DNA of 64,000 nt from Rufibacter glacialis (GCF_008271745.1 NZ_VKKZ01000021.1:124001-188000), one strand, 5' to 3'. Numbered from the stretch's first letter, positions 41,701 to 51,668 are shown. The notes: generated from the sequence alone by a model not told the origin. Made by a program: numbers and translations.

Positions 41701-43257
41701 TTATGACTGCGGCCTAGGCTGCGGAAGCGCCTTACGTGGCAGTTTATCTTTCCTGATGGCGGTCTGGTACACGAAAGAAGCCACAATCACAGAGGCCTGC
41801 TTCAGGTCATCCGCTTCCAGGCGGTCATAGGTGTCCATGTTGGTGTGGTGGGTACGGGTGTTGTATTCCAGCTCGTCTTGGATGAACTGGAAGCCCGGCA
41901 GGCCCAATCCGTCAAAGGAAAGGTGGTCGGTGCCCCCGGTGTTGCGGTTGGTCACGGTAGTAGCGCCCAGGTCATGGAACGGCTTGAGCCATTCTTTGAA
42001 CAAGGGAGCCACGGCCTCGTTGCCCTGGGTGTAAATGCCCCTGATCTTGCCCGACCCGTTGTCCAGGTTGTAATAGGCGGCAATCTTGGCGTGCTCCGGC
42101 AACAGCTTCATGGTAGCAGGATCTCCCAGGTGTTTCTTGGCGTAGCCGCGCGAACCGTGTAGGCCTTGCTCCTCGCCGCCCCACAGCGCAATGCGGATGG
42201 TGCGTTTGGGTTGCAGGTTCAGGGCTTTGATAATGCGTACGGCTTCCATCATCACGGCTACCCCGGCGGCATTGTCGGTGGCGCCGGTGGCGGCGTGCCA
42301 GGAGTCCAGGTGACCACCCAGCATCACTACCTCAGACTTCAGCTTTTTGTCGGTGCCCGGAATCTCCGCGATCACATTGTAGCCTTGGGGATCCTCAGTG
42401 AGGAAGCGGGTTTTGCTTTCCAACTCCACCTCCACCGGAATACCGGCGGCCACCAGACGGCTCATGCGGGCCAGGTCTTCCTGGGCTACCTCAAACTCAG
42501 GCAGTACGGGTTTGGCATCTAGCGCATAAGAAGCGCCGTTGCTGGTAAAGAACGTGCCGTGCGACCCGCTGCGGCCGCTGAACATGGCTACTGCGCCTTC
42601 TTTCAGGAACATCTCGCCCATTTTCACCATCAAGGCGCGGCGGGCCTGGAATGCAGCTCTCTGTTCATCGGTCATGGGCGTGCGGCCCGCCGTTGGCTGT
42701 ACCGGCTCGGCCATTTTCTGGAGTTGCTCGTCGGTGTAGCGGTTGCCATCTGGGGTGAAGGTGGTTTTGATGGGGTTGGTCACCTCCATCATCACAATCT
42801 TGCCCTTCAGCTTGCCGGCGTATTGGGCCAGGTCTTCTTCTTTGGCGGCTTTCACCAGCATGACCTGCGCTTTCACTGGCCCGTTAGTGCCCGGCGTCCA
42901 GGCTTTGGGTGACCCGATCATGGGCTGGTAGTAGGGCTTGGTAAGCGCCAGGTAGGATTTCTCCACCTCCCAGCCTTTGCCGAAGTTGCCCCAGGGCTCA
43001 ATCACGGCGTTCTTCAACCCCCAGGAGGTGAGCTTGTCCTTCGTCCACTGGTTGGCTTTGGCCAGCCCGGTAGAGCCAGACAGGCGCGGGCCGTTCACGT
43101 CTGTGAGGTAAAAGGCGATTTCCATCACCTGGGAGTTCTTGAGGCCTTCCTGGCGGATTTTTTCCACCACGGCCGCATCTAGCGGTTCGGCTTGCTGGGC
43201 AAAGGCGGGCATAGCCAGAAAGGCGGCCCCTAAAATGAGGTGTAGCGTTTTGTTCAT
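41701..43257 (-). CDS. exported M28 zinc aminopeptidase/carboxypeptidase
   Basis: The 518-residue protein has signal peptide MNKTLHLILGAAFLAMPAFA and a PA-like insertion (about 135-300). The two-zinc M28 site is visible: MLGGHLDSWH, TGATDNAAG, WGGEEQGLHGSRGY and TGGTDHLSFDGLGLPGF. It should remove terminal residues from peptides in the periplasm or outside the cell. ATG 43257 begins the signal peptide; the frame is open 42 bp further upstream. Confidence 0.94.
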   Translation of the reverse strand: MNKTLHLILGAAFLAMPAFAQQAEPLDAAVVEKIRQEGLKNSQVMEIAFYLTDVNGPRLSGSTGLAKANQWTKDKLTSWGLKNAVIEPWGNFGKGWEVEKSYLALTKPYYQPMIGSPKAWTPGTNGPVKAQVMLVKAAKEEDLAQYAGKLKGKIVMMEVTNPIKTTFTPDGNRYTDEQLQKMAEPVQPTAGRTPMTDEQRAAFQARRALMVKMGEMFLKEGAVAMFSGRSGSHGTFFTSNGASYALDAKPVLPEFEVAQEDLARMSRLVAAGIPVEVELESKTRFLTEDPQGYNVIAEIPGTDKKLKSEVVMLGGHLDSWHAATGATDNAAGVAVMMEAVRIIKALNLQPKRTIRIALWGGEEQGLHGSRGYAKKHLGDPATMKLLPEHAKIAAYYNLDNGSGKIRGIYTQGNEAVAPLFKEWLKPFHDLGATTVTNRNTGGTDHLSFDGLGLPGFQFIQDELEYNTRTHHTNMDTYDRLEADDLKQASVIVASFVYQTAIRKDKLPRKALPQPRPQS

Positions 43258-43359
43258 GGGCGAGAGGAGGTTAGTATAGCGTGAGGTAAATATAGGCAAC
43301 CGCCCCAGACTTTACCACCTCTGCGGTTAAAAAGCTCACCCAGAACCAGATGAAACCGC

Positions 43360-43977
43360 TTAGAACCGGCTCACGCCCTGGTCATACGTTCTCAGGTAAC
43401 AGTTCTCCAGTTGGTACTTACCGGGTTTGATGATGCGGTACACCTCAATGCAAGACCAGCGGCCCATCAGCTTCTCAGAGCGGAAGTACTTTTTCACCAG
43501 CACCAGGTTCTTAGACGGCAACACCACCGGGTAGGAATAGGCGTAGTAGGTGATGGGCGCCAGGTTCAGTTCCTGCACCACCACGGTGCTGTCAGGAAAA
43601 TCGGTTTCTGTCCATTGGGTTCTGGGTTGTTGTCTGATCCGGCTTTTGAGGCGCTCAAACTCGGGTTTGGTGAGGCGGTAATCCATCTTGAGCTGTGGGC
43701 CGGCGCCATGCAAGCCTTGCCGGGCGGCCAGGCGGCTTTCATCAGAGATGTTGACTTTGGCCCAGAGCGAGTCATTAAGGTACACCTCAGAGAGCTTCCA
43801 GGGCAGCATGTTCTTGTCTATGCGGTTGTGCCGTCCCTGCTGGGACGCCAAATACCGCATGAAGTCCTGCACTACCTTGTTTTCAGTGGCAGGCACCTGG
43901 GCCCCGGCCTCAGAGAAGAGCAGCGCCAGGCAAAGGAAAGAGAAAAAGGCTAAGGTTCTGAAACGCATGGCAGGCAA
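43360..43977 (-). CDS. uncharacterised secreted protein
   Basis: The 205-residue product has a signal peptide (FRTLAFFSFLCLALLFSEAGA). The mature part is rich in Tyr and Arg, with the segments MDYRLTKPEFERLKSRI, VVVQELNLAPITYYAYSYPVVLP and SCIEVYRIIKPGKYQLENCYLRTYDQG. I do not recognise the family. ATG 43977 or ATG 43968 (MRFRTLAF) could be the start. Two IGP repeats lie upstream. Confidence 0.75.
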   Translation of the reverse strand: MPAMRFRTLAFFSFLCLALLFSEAGAQVPATENKVVQDFMRYLASQQGRHNRIDKNMLPWKLSEVYLNDSLWAKVNISDESRLAARQGLHGAGPQLKMDYRLTKPEFERLKSRIRQQPRTQWTETDFPDSTVVVQELNLAPITYYAYSYPVVLPSKNLVLVKKYFRSEKLMGRWSCIEVYRIIKPGKYQLENCYLRTYDQGVSRF

Positions 43978-44083
43978 AGGACTAATCTGTTATTATCTAA
44001 AACGGTTCTGTTCTCAAGCAGGGCGTACGCCCCGGGACTTTCCCTCTCAGGTGCAACAAACGTCAAACGACGAACCTGATCTC

Positions 44084-44121
44084 CGTTTAAGGGCTGTTTT
44101 GGAAGAAACAACGCTTAACCG
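44084..44121. repeat. IGP copy 13
   Basis: CGTTTAAGGGCTGTTTT then GGAAGAAACAACGCTTAACCG; the arms pair at most positions. Confidence 0.65.
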
Positions 44122-44177
44122 CACCTGGACCCCGGCAAGGTCGGGCAGCTGAGACAACTGCGGCAAGAGCGCTCTCG

Positions 44178-44216
44178 GGGTTCAGGGCTGTTTTGCCAAA
44201 ACCGTGCCTAAAACCG
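44178..44216. repeat. IGP copy 14
   Basis: GGGTTCAGGGCTGTTTTG then CCAAAACCGTGCCTAAAACCG, touching the stop codon of the next minus-strand gene. Confidence 0.65.
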
Positions 44217-44217
44217 C

Positions 44218-44838
44218 CTAAAAGGCCGCTCCCCAGAGGCTAATCCCTAACAGGAACCCTAGGGCAAAACCGGCATAGACCTGTTTGGTATTATGCGCCC
44301 CCAAGGCCAGCCGTGCAGAGATCACCGCCCCGCAGGCCACCGCCCCCAGCGCCATGGGGTACAGCAGGTAGTTCTCGGGGAGCCACCCGTGCAGCAGCAC
44401 CATGATCCCCAAACCGCCGCCCAACCCAATGCTGTGAGCGCTTATCTTCCAGAACTGGTTGATGACCAAGGTCATGTACACCGAGGCCGTGACTAGCAAC
44501 ATGATCAGGAAGAACAGGTTGTCAAAGAAAGAGACGCGGAAGAACATCACCGTGAGCACCGTATAACAGGTGGCGGCCAGCAAGAGCGGCCACCGCCGGT
44601 CGGTGCGGGCGTCTAAGGTGATAGAGGTCACCACCCCCGCCTGCTGCATCATGAGCGTACCAAACACCGGCAACAGAAACGTGAGAATGAACACCAACAG
44701 CACAATCAGCCGCCTGCCTTCTGGCGGGTAAGAGAACACTTCTGGCGGCAGATAATACAGCAGCAAGCCAAACAGGTAGGTAGGCAGAAGCAACGGATGA
44801 AAGAGAACGGAAAGCGCCGTCGCGATGCGGGGATTCAC
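44218..44838 (-). CDS. PAP2-like integral membrane protein
   Basis: The 206-residue protein has about six helices. Late motifs FWKISAHSIGLGGGLG and SARLALGAHNTKQVYAGFALG place His and Arg residues where PAP2-type phosphatases have their catalytic pair. Related Bacteroidota proteins act on lipid phosphates or are simply PAP2-like. Here the first PAP2 motif (KxxxxxxRP) is not apparent, so activity is uncertain. Confidence 0.7.
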   Translation of the reverse strand: MNPRIATALSVLFHPLLLPTYLFGLLLYYLPPEVFSYPPEGRRLIVLLVFILTFLLPVFGTLMMQQAGVVTSITLDARTDRRWPLLLAATCYTVLTVMFFRVSFFDNLFFLIMLLVTASVYMTLVINQFWKISAHSIGLGGGLGIMVLLHGWLPENYLLYPMALGAVACGAVISARLALGAHNTKQVYAGFALGFLLGISLWGAAF

Positions 44839-44843
44839 TTTGG

Positions 44844-44973
44844 TAATTAGGAATTAAGAATTAGGAATAAGGAATCGGTTCTCAGGTGACTTGATTCCCT
44901 TCATGTGCAATAGAAAGTAGGGTTACATCATGCTTTATTAAAATTCTTAATTCCTAATTCTAAATTCCTAATT
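44844..44973. repeat. AATTAGGAATTAAGAATT-type repeat, copy B
   Basis: Inverted ends of about 33 bp (44845-44877 and 44941-44973) made of AATTAGGAATTAAGAATT-like units flank a 63-bp core. The inner GAATCGGTTCT matches the copy at 20101-20176. Confidence 0.7.
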
Positions 44974-44987
44974 GGAAGCTTCGCTTC

Positions 44988-46469
44988 CTAAAGTTCTTTG
45001 CGCAACCGGGCTACCGGGATGTTGAGCTGCTCGCGGTACTTGGCTACGGTGCGGCGGGCAATGTTGTAGCCTTTCTCGTTGAGCATCTTCTCAATCTTGT
45101 CGTCAGACAAAGGCTTGCGCTTGTTCTCGGCTTCAATAATGTCTTTCAGGATGGATTTCACCTCGCGGCTACTGGCGTCTTCGCCGGCATCAGTGGCAAT
45201 ACCCTCTGAGAAGAAGAACTTGAGCGGGATGATCCCGAACTCGGTTTGCACGCTTTTGCTGTTGGCCACGCGGCTCACGGTAGAAATGTCCATGCCAATG
45301 TCCTCGGCAATGTCTTTCAGGATCATGGGCTTGAGCTTGCTTTCGTCGCCTTCCAGGAAATAGTCATACTGGCGGCGCAGAATAGCCTCCATGGTGCGCA
45401 GCAGGGTATTCTGACGCTGTTTGATGGCGTCTATGAACCACTTGGCGGCATCCAGCTTCTGCTTCACAAACGTGACCGTCTCCTTGAGCTTCTTGTCTTT
45501 TTTGGAGCCTTTGTCATAGGCGTCAAACATGTCGGCGTAGGAGCGGGAGATGCGCAGGTCTGGGGCGTTGCGGGCGTTGAGCGAGAGTTGGAGCTGGCCG
45601 TCTTCATTGGTGATGATGAAGTCTGGGATCACGTACTGCACACGGGTGGCGCCGCCGGTTCCGCCGGGTTTGGGGTTCAGTTTGAGGATCAGGTCAATGG
45701 CGGCCTTCAGCTCAAAGTCCTCTAGTTCCAGTTTCTGCTGGATCTTGGCGTAATGTTTCTTGGTGAATTCATCAAAGGTGTCCTGGATGATCTGCTCGGC
45801 CACCTCAGTGATCTCATCCGGGTCACGGCGCTCCAGTTGCAGCAAGAGGCATTCCTGCAGGTCACGGGCGGCAATACCAGGGGGGTCAAAGGCCTGAATG
45901 CGGCGCAGCACGTCTTCTATCTCCTGCTCAGAGGCCTCTATGTTCTGCGAGAAGGCCAGGTCATTGGAAATGGCCTGCAGCTCGCGCCGTATGTAGCCGT
46001 CCTGGTCAATGGAACCAATGAGTTGCTCGCCTATGGCCATCTGCTTGGGGTCCAGGTTCAGGAAACCCAATTGGTCCATAAGGGCATCGGTGAGCGAACC
46101 GGTAAACGCGATGGGCATCTCGCGGTCTTCCTCGTCGCCGGGCCCATCCCCCTGCATCTTGTAGCCAGCTATCTCGTCATCATTGAGGTAATCGCCAATG
46201 TCCACGTCATCGTCATCGCGGCGGGCTTCGTCTTCGGCAAAGTCATCCTCGGTGTTGTCGAAGTCATCATCGGCATCACTGTTGGCATCCTCGTTATCCG
46301 TCGCAGGCTCATCGGCGACATCCCCTTCCTCCAACGCGGGGTTCACCTCCAGCTCCTCTTTGATGCGGGCCTCCAGCTCAGCGGTAGGCACCTGCAGCAA
46401 CTTGATGAACTGGATCTGCTGCGGGGATAGTTTCTGGGATAATAGCTGTTTTAAATCAAGTCTCTGCAT
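44988..46469 (-). CDS. rpoN: RNA polymerase sigma-54 factor
   Basis: The 493-residue protein has the region-I activator domain (LKQLLSQKLSPQQIQFIKLLQVP), a very acidic region II (about 55-115), the core-binding domain, and the helix-turn-helix with the RpoN box ARRTVAKYREQL at the C-terminus. It directs RNA polymerase to minus-24/minus-12 promoters with enhancer-binding ATPases; none is in the window. ATG 46469 (MQRLDLKQ) was chosen because a TAACTTTG element lies 37 bp upstream and the family N-terminus starts here. Confidence 0.96.
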   Translation of the reverse strand: MQRLDLKQLLSQKLSPQQIQFIKLLQVPTAELEARIKEELEVNPALEEGDVADEPATDNEDANSDADDDFDNTEDDFAEDEARRDDDDVDIGDYLNDDEIAGYKMQGDGPGDEEDREMPIAFTGSLTDALMDQLGFLNLDPKQMAIGEQLIGSIDQDGYIRRELQAISNDLAFSQNIEASEQEIEDVLRRIQAFDPPGIAARDLQECLLLQLERRDPDEITEVAEQIIQDTFDEFTKKHYAKIQQKLELEDFELKAAIDLILKLNPKPGGTGGATRVQYVIPDFIITNEDGQLQLSLNARNAPDLRISRSYADMFDAYDKGSKKDKKLKETVTFVKQKLDAAKWFIDAIKQRQNTLLRTMEAILRRQYDYFLEGDESKLKPMILKDIAEDIGMDISTVSRVANSKSVQTEFGIIPLKFFFSEGIATDAGEDASSREVKSILKDIIEAENKRKPLSDDKIEKMLNEKGYNIARRTVAKYREQLNIPVARLRKEL

Positions 46470-46506
46470 AGGCAAACGGCACCGGCCACACAAGTGCGGA
46501 CTAGCC

Positions 46507-46514
46507 CAAAGTTA
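46507..46514 (-). promoter_or_regulatory. TAnnTTTG element for rpoN
   Basis: Minus-strand TAACTTTG, 37 bp before ATG 46469. Confidence 0.55.
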
Positions 46515-46632
46515 TGGTTTTTTACTACTGGAATGCAAAAAAGGTTGATCGCCCCCTGGGGCGAGGTAGCAGGGAACAGGCACCGCGTGGCAAGACTCCT
46601 GTTATTAACTAAAATTTTTGCTGTTCTCTACT

Positions 46633-46640
46633 TACTTTTG
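46633..46640 (+). promoter_or_regulatory. TAnnTTTG element for asnS
   Basis: TACTTTTG, 52 bp before ATG 46693, in the short divergent gap with rpoN. Confidence 0.6.
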
Positions 46641-46692
46641 CAACAGCAGAATACGTGCTACCTGATACTTGCTACCCGATACGAGAAAGAAT

Positions 46693-48081
46693 ATGAAAAG
46701 AACCAAAGTAAAAGAAGTCCTCCACATGCCCGGCAGCGGCCAGGAGGTGTTGGTAAAAGGCTGGGTGCGCACCAAGCGCGGCAACAAGTTTGTGACGTTC
46801 ATTGCCGTGAATGACGGCTCCACCATCCATAATATCCAGGTGGTGGCAGACATGAACCTGTTCACCGACGAGGCCCTGAGGGAAGTGACCACCGGTGCCA
46901 GCGTTTCTGTACTTGGTACTTTGGTTCAAAGCCAGGGCAAAGGCCAGTCTGTGGAGATACAGGCCCGCACTATTGAGGTACTGGGCACCGCTGACCCAGA
47001 AACCTACCCCCTGCAGAAAAAAGGCCACTCGCTGGAGTTCCTGCGCGAGATCGCCCACCTGCGCCCGCGCACCAACACCTTTGGCGCGGTGTTGCGCATT
47101 CGGCACGCCATGGCCTTTGCCATTCACCGCTACTTCAACCACAACGGGTTCTTCTACATCCATACCCCCATTATTACGGCTTCTGACGCCGAGGGCGCCG
47201 GCCAGATGTTCCGGGTGACCACCCTGGACCCGGTAAACCCACCCCGTACTGAAGACGGTACGGTTGATTTCTCTGAAGACTTCTTTGGCCGTTCCACCAA
47301 CCTGACCGTGTCTGGGCAGCTGGAGGGCGAAGTGGCCGCCATGGCCTTGTCTGAGGTGTACACTTTTGGGCCTACCTTCCGGGCCGAGAACTCCAACACC
47401 AGCCGCCACCTGGCGGAGTTCTGGATGGTGGAGCCGGAAATGGCTTTCTATGAACTGGAAGACAACATGGACCTGGCCGAGGATTTCCTGCGCTACCTGG
47501 TACGCTACGCCCTGGACCACTGCCTGGACGATCTCCAGTTCCTCAACGACATGTATGACAAGGAACTCCTGAACCGCCTGGCCTTTGTGGTGGAGAACGA
47601 CTTCCAGCGCCTGACCTATTCAGAGGCGGTGGCTATCTTGATTGATGCCAAGCAGAAGTTTGAGTACAAAGTAGAATGGGGCACTGACCTGCAGAGCGAG
47701 CACGAGCGCTACCTGGTAGAGAAGCACTTCAAGAAACCGGTGATTCTGACCAACTACCCTAAAGACATCAAGTCGTTCTACATGAAGCTCAACGATGACA
47801 ACAAGACCGTACGGGCCATGGACGTGTTGTTCCCGGGCATTGGTGAGATCATTGGCGGCTCGCAGCGGGAGGAAAACTATGAGAAACTGGTGAAACGGAT
47901 GCAGGAGATGCACATTCCCGAGAAAGAGATGTGGTGGTACCTGGACACCCGCCGCTTTGGAACGGTGCCGCATAGCGGGTTTGGCCTGGGTTTTGAGCGC
48001 CTGCTCTTGTTTGTGACCGGCATGGGCAACATCAGAGACGTGATTCCTTTCCCACGCTTCCCTAAAAGCGCTGAGTTTTAA
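46693..48081 (+). CDS. asnS: asparaginyl-tRNA synthetase
   Basis: The 462-residue class II synthetase has an N-terminal OB-fold anticodon domain ([23 protein letters not shown]), the linker, and the catalytic core with motif 2 [22 protein letters not shown] and motif 3 [27 protein letters not shown]. The Asn-specific pattern and length are normal. It charges tRNA-Asn directly. ATG 46693 was chosen; an in-frame ATG lies 24 bp upstream. A hairpin with a T-rich end follows. Confidence 0.97.
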   Translation: MKRTKVKEVLHMPGSGQEVLVKGWVRTKRGNKFVTFIAVNDGSTIHNIQVVADMNLFTDEALREVTTGASVSVLGTLVQSQGKGQSVEIQARTIEVLGTADPETYPLQKKGHSLEFLREIAHLRPRTNTFGAVLRIRHAMAFAIHRYFNHNGFFYIHTPIITASDAEGAGQMFRVTTLDPVNPPRTEDGTVDFSEDFFGRSTNLTVSGQLEGEVAAMALSEVYTFGPTFRAENSNTSRHLAEFWMVEPEMAFYELEDNMDLAEDFLRYLVRYALDHCLDDLQFLNDMYDKELLNRLAFVVENDFQRLTYSEAVAILIDAKQKFEYKVEWGTDLQSEHERYLVEKHFKKPVILTNYPKDIKSFYMKLNDDNKTVRAMDVLFPGIGEIIGGSQREENYEKLVKRMQEMHIPEKEMWWYLDTRRFGTVPHSGFGLGFERLLLFVTGMGNIRDVIPFPRFPKSAEF

Positions 48082-48103
48082 TCAGCCTAAACGTCCTTCT
48101 TTC

Positions 48104-48144
48104 AGCCGCCCTTCTGGTTTTTCCCAAAGGGCGGCTTTGTTTTT
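48104..48144 (+). terminator. terminator of asnS
   Basis: Stem AGCCGCCCTT/AAGGGCGGCT with a 13-nt loop, followed by TTGTTTTT. Confidence 0.8.
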
Positions 48145-48174
48145 GGCCTGTTTTCCGGAAAAGTCCCTTTTAAC
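48138..48174. repeat. IGP copy 15
   Basis: TGTTTTTGGCCTGTTTTCC then GGAAAAGTCCCTTTTAAC; the left arm is near-perfect consensus and overlaps the terminator's T-tract. Confidence 0.65.
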
Positions 48175-48399
48175 TCACCTAGGCTGGAGGTAGCGCAAGG
48201 AGGCGGTTCCAGCCTACGCTCATCTTTGCAGGACTTCCTTGGCTACTACACTCATTCCCTTGGCTCAACGTGCTGTCTTCTTGCCCGGCATCTCCCCTTT
48301 GCCTGGTGTTCCGCCCAAATGGACAGAACTCTCCCTTGCAGAACTGTCATTAAATACTTTTGGTGGCCACTTCTCGTAAATGGCTCTTTTTTCCTCAAG

Positions 48400-48437
48400 C
48401 GTTTAGGGGGTGTTTTTCCTATTTCGGCCCTGAAACA
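48400..48437. repeat. IGP copy 16
   Basis: CGTTTAGGGGGTGTTTTTC then CTATTTCGGCCCTGAAACA. Confidence 0.6.
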
Positions 48438-48712
48438 TAGCCGTTCAGTCCCCTAAAGCAGTTCCTGTTATCCTTTCAAGCTATTTGGCGTATGTATGCA
48501 TGCCATTTGCTTTAGAAAGCCAAATGACGTTTCAGCCTAAAAAAGAAAAGAGGGTATTAACGATTATATGGTTTTATAAGAATAATTACATCAACTTTGT
48601 TTTGTACAATATGATAAAATTATAAGCACTTTTATTCTCATTTATTTTAATTTTAAATGTATTCTCTTTTACTTTACCCTGAAACAAACAACAGACAACC
48701 TATTCAAGAACC

Positions 48713-49222
48713 ATGATTAAATATTTTACCCTTCTGCTATTTATGTTCTCCCTTACCTTAGGGACCGCCCAAGCTCAGAGCGCGAGCCAAAAGGCCAAAG
48801 AGCGCCAGGCTCAGATGAAACAACAAGAAAAAGAGCGGGCTGAGCTGGCCAAGCAAAAAGCCAAAGAACGCAAGGAGATGGCGAAACAAAAAGAGATCGC
48901 CCGTCAGGCCCTGATTGACGCTAAGTATGAGGCTTTAGATGAGGCCTTGCTACAGAAAGAAGAAGCCAGAAGGATAGCTGAGAAAGAAAGAATGGCTGCC
49001 CTGAAACTGAAAGAGGAGGAGAGAGAAGCCGCCTTAGAAGAGAAAGAGAGGGCCGCCAAAGAAAAAGAGCGCCAGGTGAAAATGGCCCTGAAAGAAAAAG
49101 AGCAGGCCAAGAAATTAGCCGCCAAAGAACGGGCTCAGGAATTGAAAGAAAAGGAAGCAGCCCGCAAGCTAGCCGCCAAAGAAAAAGAGAGCAACAAAAG
49201 AATAGCCTCCAGCCAAAAATAG
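48713..49222 (+). CDS. exported charged single-helix (KE/AR-rich) protein
   Basis: The 169-residue protein has signal peptide MIKYFTLLLFMFSLTLGTAQA. The rest is almost only Lys, Glu, Ala, Arg and Gln in a helical pattern with repeated KAKERKE, KEKERQ and AAKEKE units and no Pro or Gly. It should form a rigid single alpha-helix or coiled coil in the periplasm. It may act as a spacer, scaffold or stress protein; no family is recognised. Two hairpins follow it. The AT-rich leader suggests separate regulation. Confidence 0.8.
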   Translation: MIKYFTLLLFMFSLTLGTAQAQSASQKAKERQAQMKQQEKERAELAKQKAKERKEMAKQKEIARQALIDAKYEALDEALLQKEEARRIAEKERMAALKLKEEEREAALEEKERAAKEKERQVKMALKEKEQAKKLAAKERAQELKEKEAARKLAAKEKESNKRIASSQK

Positions 49223-49232
49223 GCTTAAGACC

Positions 49233-49260
49233 TGCCCTATGTAAAGATCTACATAGGGCA
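49233..49260 (+). terminator. hairpin after the charged-helix gene
   Basis: A perfect 11-bp stem TGCCCTATGTA/TACATAGGGCA with a 6-nt loop, 10 bp after the stop codon. No T-tract. Confidence 0.55.
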
Positions 49261-49323
49261 CTTCACTCCAACTCCCTTCCGTTAGAGTTGCCTCTAATAA
49301 CAAATAAGCTTTCCTTCTTTTGG

Positions 49324-49361
49324 AAACAGCAAGAGCCCGCCGTAGCGGGCTCTTGCTGTTT
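49324..49361 (+). terminator. second hairpin after the charged-helix gene
   Basis: A perfect 17-bp stem AAACAGCAAGAGCCCGC with its complement and loop CGTA; it ends in a short T run and runs into an IGP copy. Confidence 0.75.
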
Positions 49362-49395
49362 AGGGGCTCTTTTCCCGAAATTAGGCCCAAACCGG
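49357..49395. repeat. IGP copy 17
   Basis: TGTTTAGGGGCTCTTTTC then CCGAAATTAGGCCCAAACCGG. Confidence 0.6.
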
Positions 49396-49513
49396 AAACC
49401 CGCTTATCTCTCTCCTGCTACGGTTCATCCACCTCTCTCCACAGTTCATCCACCTTTATTTTCGGCCCTCTTCCTAGCGGTTCATCTTTGTTTAGAAACG
49501 AAGCAATACCGCC

Positions 49514-51668
49514 ATGAAAACCGTTGTCCTCTTCACCCTCCTGCTGCTTACCCCTCTCCTTTCTCAGGCCCAGATTATCTTGCAAGGCCAGGTGCTGGAT
49601 GGGTCCGGCCAGCCGGTCGTGGGAGCCAACGTGTACCTGAAGGGCCTGTATGAGGGCGCTTCCACGGATGGGGCCGGCGCGTTCTCGTTCACCACCAAGG
49701 AAACGGGTACCCAGACCCTGGTGGTCAGCTTCCTGGGGTTCAGCCCCCTGGAGCAACCGGTGAACCTGAGCCAGCCGGTGCCGGCGTTCCGCCTCACCCT
49801 GAAGCCCGACCAGCGGCAGCTGCAGACCGTGACCATCACGGCGGGCGCTTTTGAGGCCAGCGATGAAAAGCGGGGCGCGTTGCTCACCTCCCGCGACATT
49901 GTCACCACGGCCGGGGCCTCGGCGGATATCATGGGCGCGGTGAACACCCTGCCCGGCACCCAGAAAGTAGGCGAAGAGGGGAAACTGTTCGTGCGCGGTG
50001 GCGACAGCTATGAATCCAAGACATTTATTGACGGTCTGTTGGTGGCCAACCCGTACAATGCCAGCGTGCCGGACGTGCCTTCGCGGGGCAGGTTCTCCCC
50101 TTTCCTGTTCAGTGGCATGGCCTTCAGTTCCGGCGGGTTCTCTGCTGAATACGGGCAGGCCCTGTCCTCGGCGCTGCTGCTCCAGAGCCAGGGTCTGGCC
50201 GAGGAATCCCAGACCGGCTTCTCCCTCATGAGCGTGGGGGCCAGCCTCTCGCGCACCAAACGCTGGCAGAACACCTCCCTGGCCGTGTCTGGCGAATACA
50301 CCAACCTGCAGCCTTACATGAACCTGGTGCCCCAACGCCGGGCCTGGCGCCACATGCCCGAGACCAAAGCCGGGAGCCTGGTGTTCCGGCACAAGCCTTC
50401 GGCCACCGGCCTGATCAAACTCTACGGCACCTACGCAGATAGCCACCTGGGCCTGTTGCAACCCAACCTGGACCAACCTGCCAGCCCTACGCCCATTGAC
50501 GTACGCAACCGCAACCTGTTCCTGAACAGCACCTATGAAGAGACGTTCCAAGAGAAATGGACCCTGCAGGCGGGCATGGCCTTTACCCACACGGTGGATA
50601 ACCTCGCCGCCGGCGATGCCCGGGTCAACACCCAGGAGAATGCCTGGACCGGAAAAGCCGTGCTAATCCGGGACCTGCACCACGCCGTCACGCTCCGCAC
50701 CGGCCTGGAAGTACAGCTACGCGGCTACCGGCAGCAGTACCGGCAGCGTCTGGAGGATGACCACAGAACCGCCGCCGTGCCCGAGCAGAACCTGGCCGGG
50801 TTTGCCGAGGCCGATGTTTACCTGGGCGACAAGCTGGTGGCCCGCCCGGGGCTGCGTTGGGAGCGGTCCACCTTCCTGGCCCAGAATGCCCTCTCCCCCC
50901 GATTGGCCCTGGCCTACCAGGTCAGTACCCACGGCCAGGTGTCTTTTGCCTACGGCCACTTTTACCAGACCCCCGAGAACGATTTACTCAAGTACCGCCA
51001 ACCCCTCACGTTCGAGCGTGCCGCCCACTACATCCTCAATTACCAGCGCACCGCCAACCAGCGTACCCTGCGGGTGGAAGGGTACTACAAAGACTACCGG
51101 AACCTTGTGCGCTACAATGCACCCCAGCTGCTGCAGGCCACTGAAATCACCAACGGGGGCCACGGCTACGCCCGGGGGGTGGAAATCTTCTGGCGCGACC
51201 AAAAGACCGTGAAAGGAGCCGATTACTGGGTTTCCTACTCCCTGCTGGGCAGCAAGCGCCTCTACAAGGGCTACCCGGTGGCGGCGCGGCCGGGCTTCGC
51301 CTCTTACCCACAACGTGAACCTGGTGTACAAGCAGATGATTTTCCCAATCAAGACCTACGTGGGCGTCACCGCTAGCTACACCAGCGGCCGGCCGTACCA
51401 TAACCCCAACCTGGAAGGCTTCCAGCAGAGCCGCACCAGAAGCTACCAGGACCTCAGCCTGAACGCCAGCTACCTCACCACGCTGAAAGGCTACTCCACC
51501 ATCCTGCACGTTTCCTGCAGCAACCTGCTGGGCCGCGAGAATGTGTTCGGCTACCGCTACGCTTCCTCCCCGGATGCCTCCGGGGCCTTCGCGGCCCAGC
51601 CGGTGGAGCCCGGCGCCAAACGCTTTGTCCTGGTAGCCCTGCTTATCTCCATCAATGACGCCAAGTAA
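49514..51668 (+). pseudogene. TonB-dependent receptor-type outer-membrane protein, frameshifted near 51307
   Basis: The first frame (49514-51376) encodes a signal peptide, a carboxypeptidase-regulatory-like domain (LQGQVLDGSGQPVVGANVYLKG), a plug (IMGAVNTLPGTQKVGEEGKLFVRGGDSYESKTFIDG) and most of a barrel. After SKRLYKGYPVAARPGFASY it becomes nonsense and stops at 51376. From 51309 the +1 frame continues the barrel (HNVNLVYKQMIFPIKTYVGVTASYTSGRPY...) to 51668. Repaired, it has about 718 residues, normal for a receptor. The break is at TACCCAC; either one base gained or two lost. It may be an assembly error. It heads the plus-strand run to 55113. Confidence 0.82.

Larger units (their letters stand above)
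48082..48712. other. 631-bp intergenic region after asnS
   Basis: It contains the asnS terminator, two IGP copies, a CATTTG...CAAATG inverted repeat near 48498-48528, then an AT-rich stretch (48541-48710) upstream of the charged-helix gene. A 76-codon ORF at 48226-48456 is not credible. Confidence 0.55.

Noticed and set aside
48226-48456. 76-codon ORF after asnS
   Set aside because: It covers an IGP repeat, has no family resemblance and no convincing start region.
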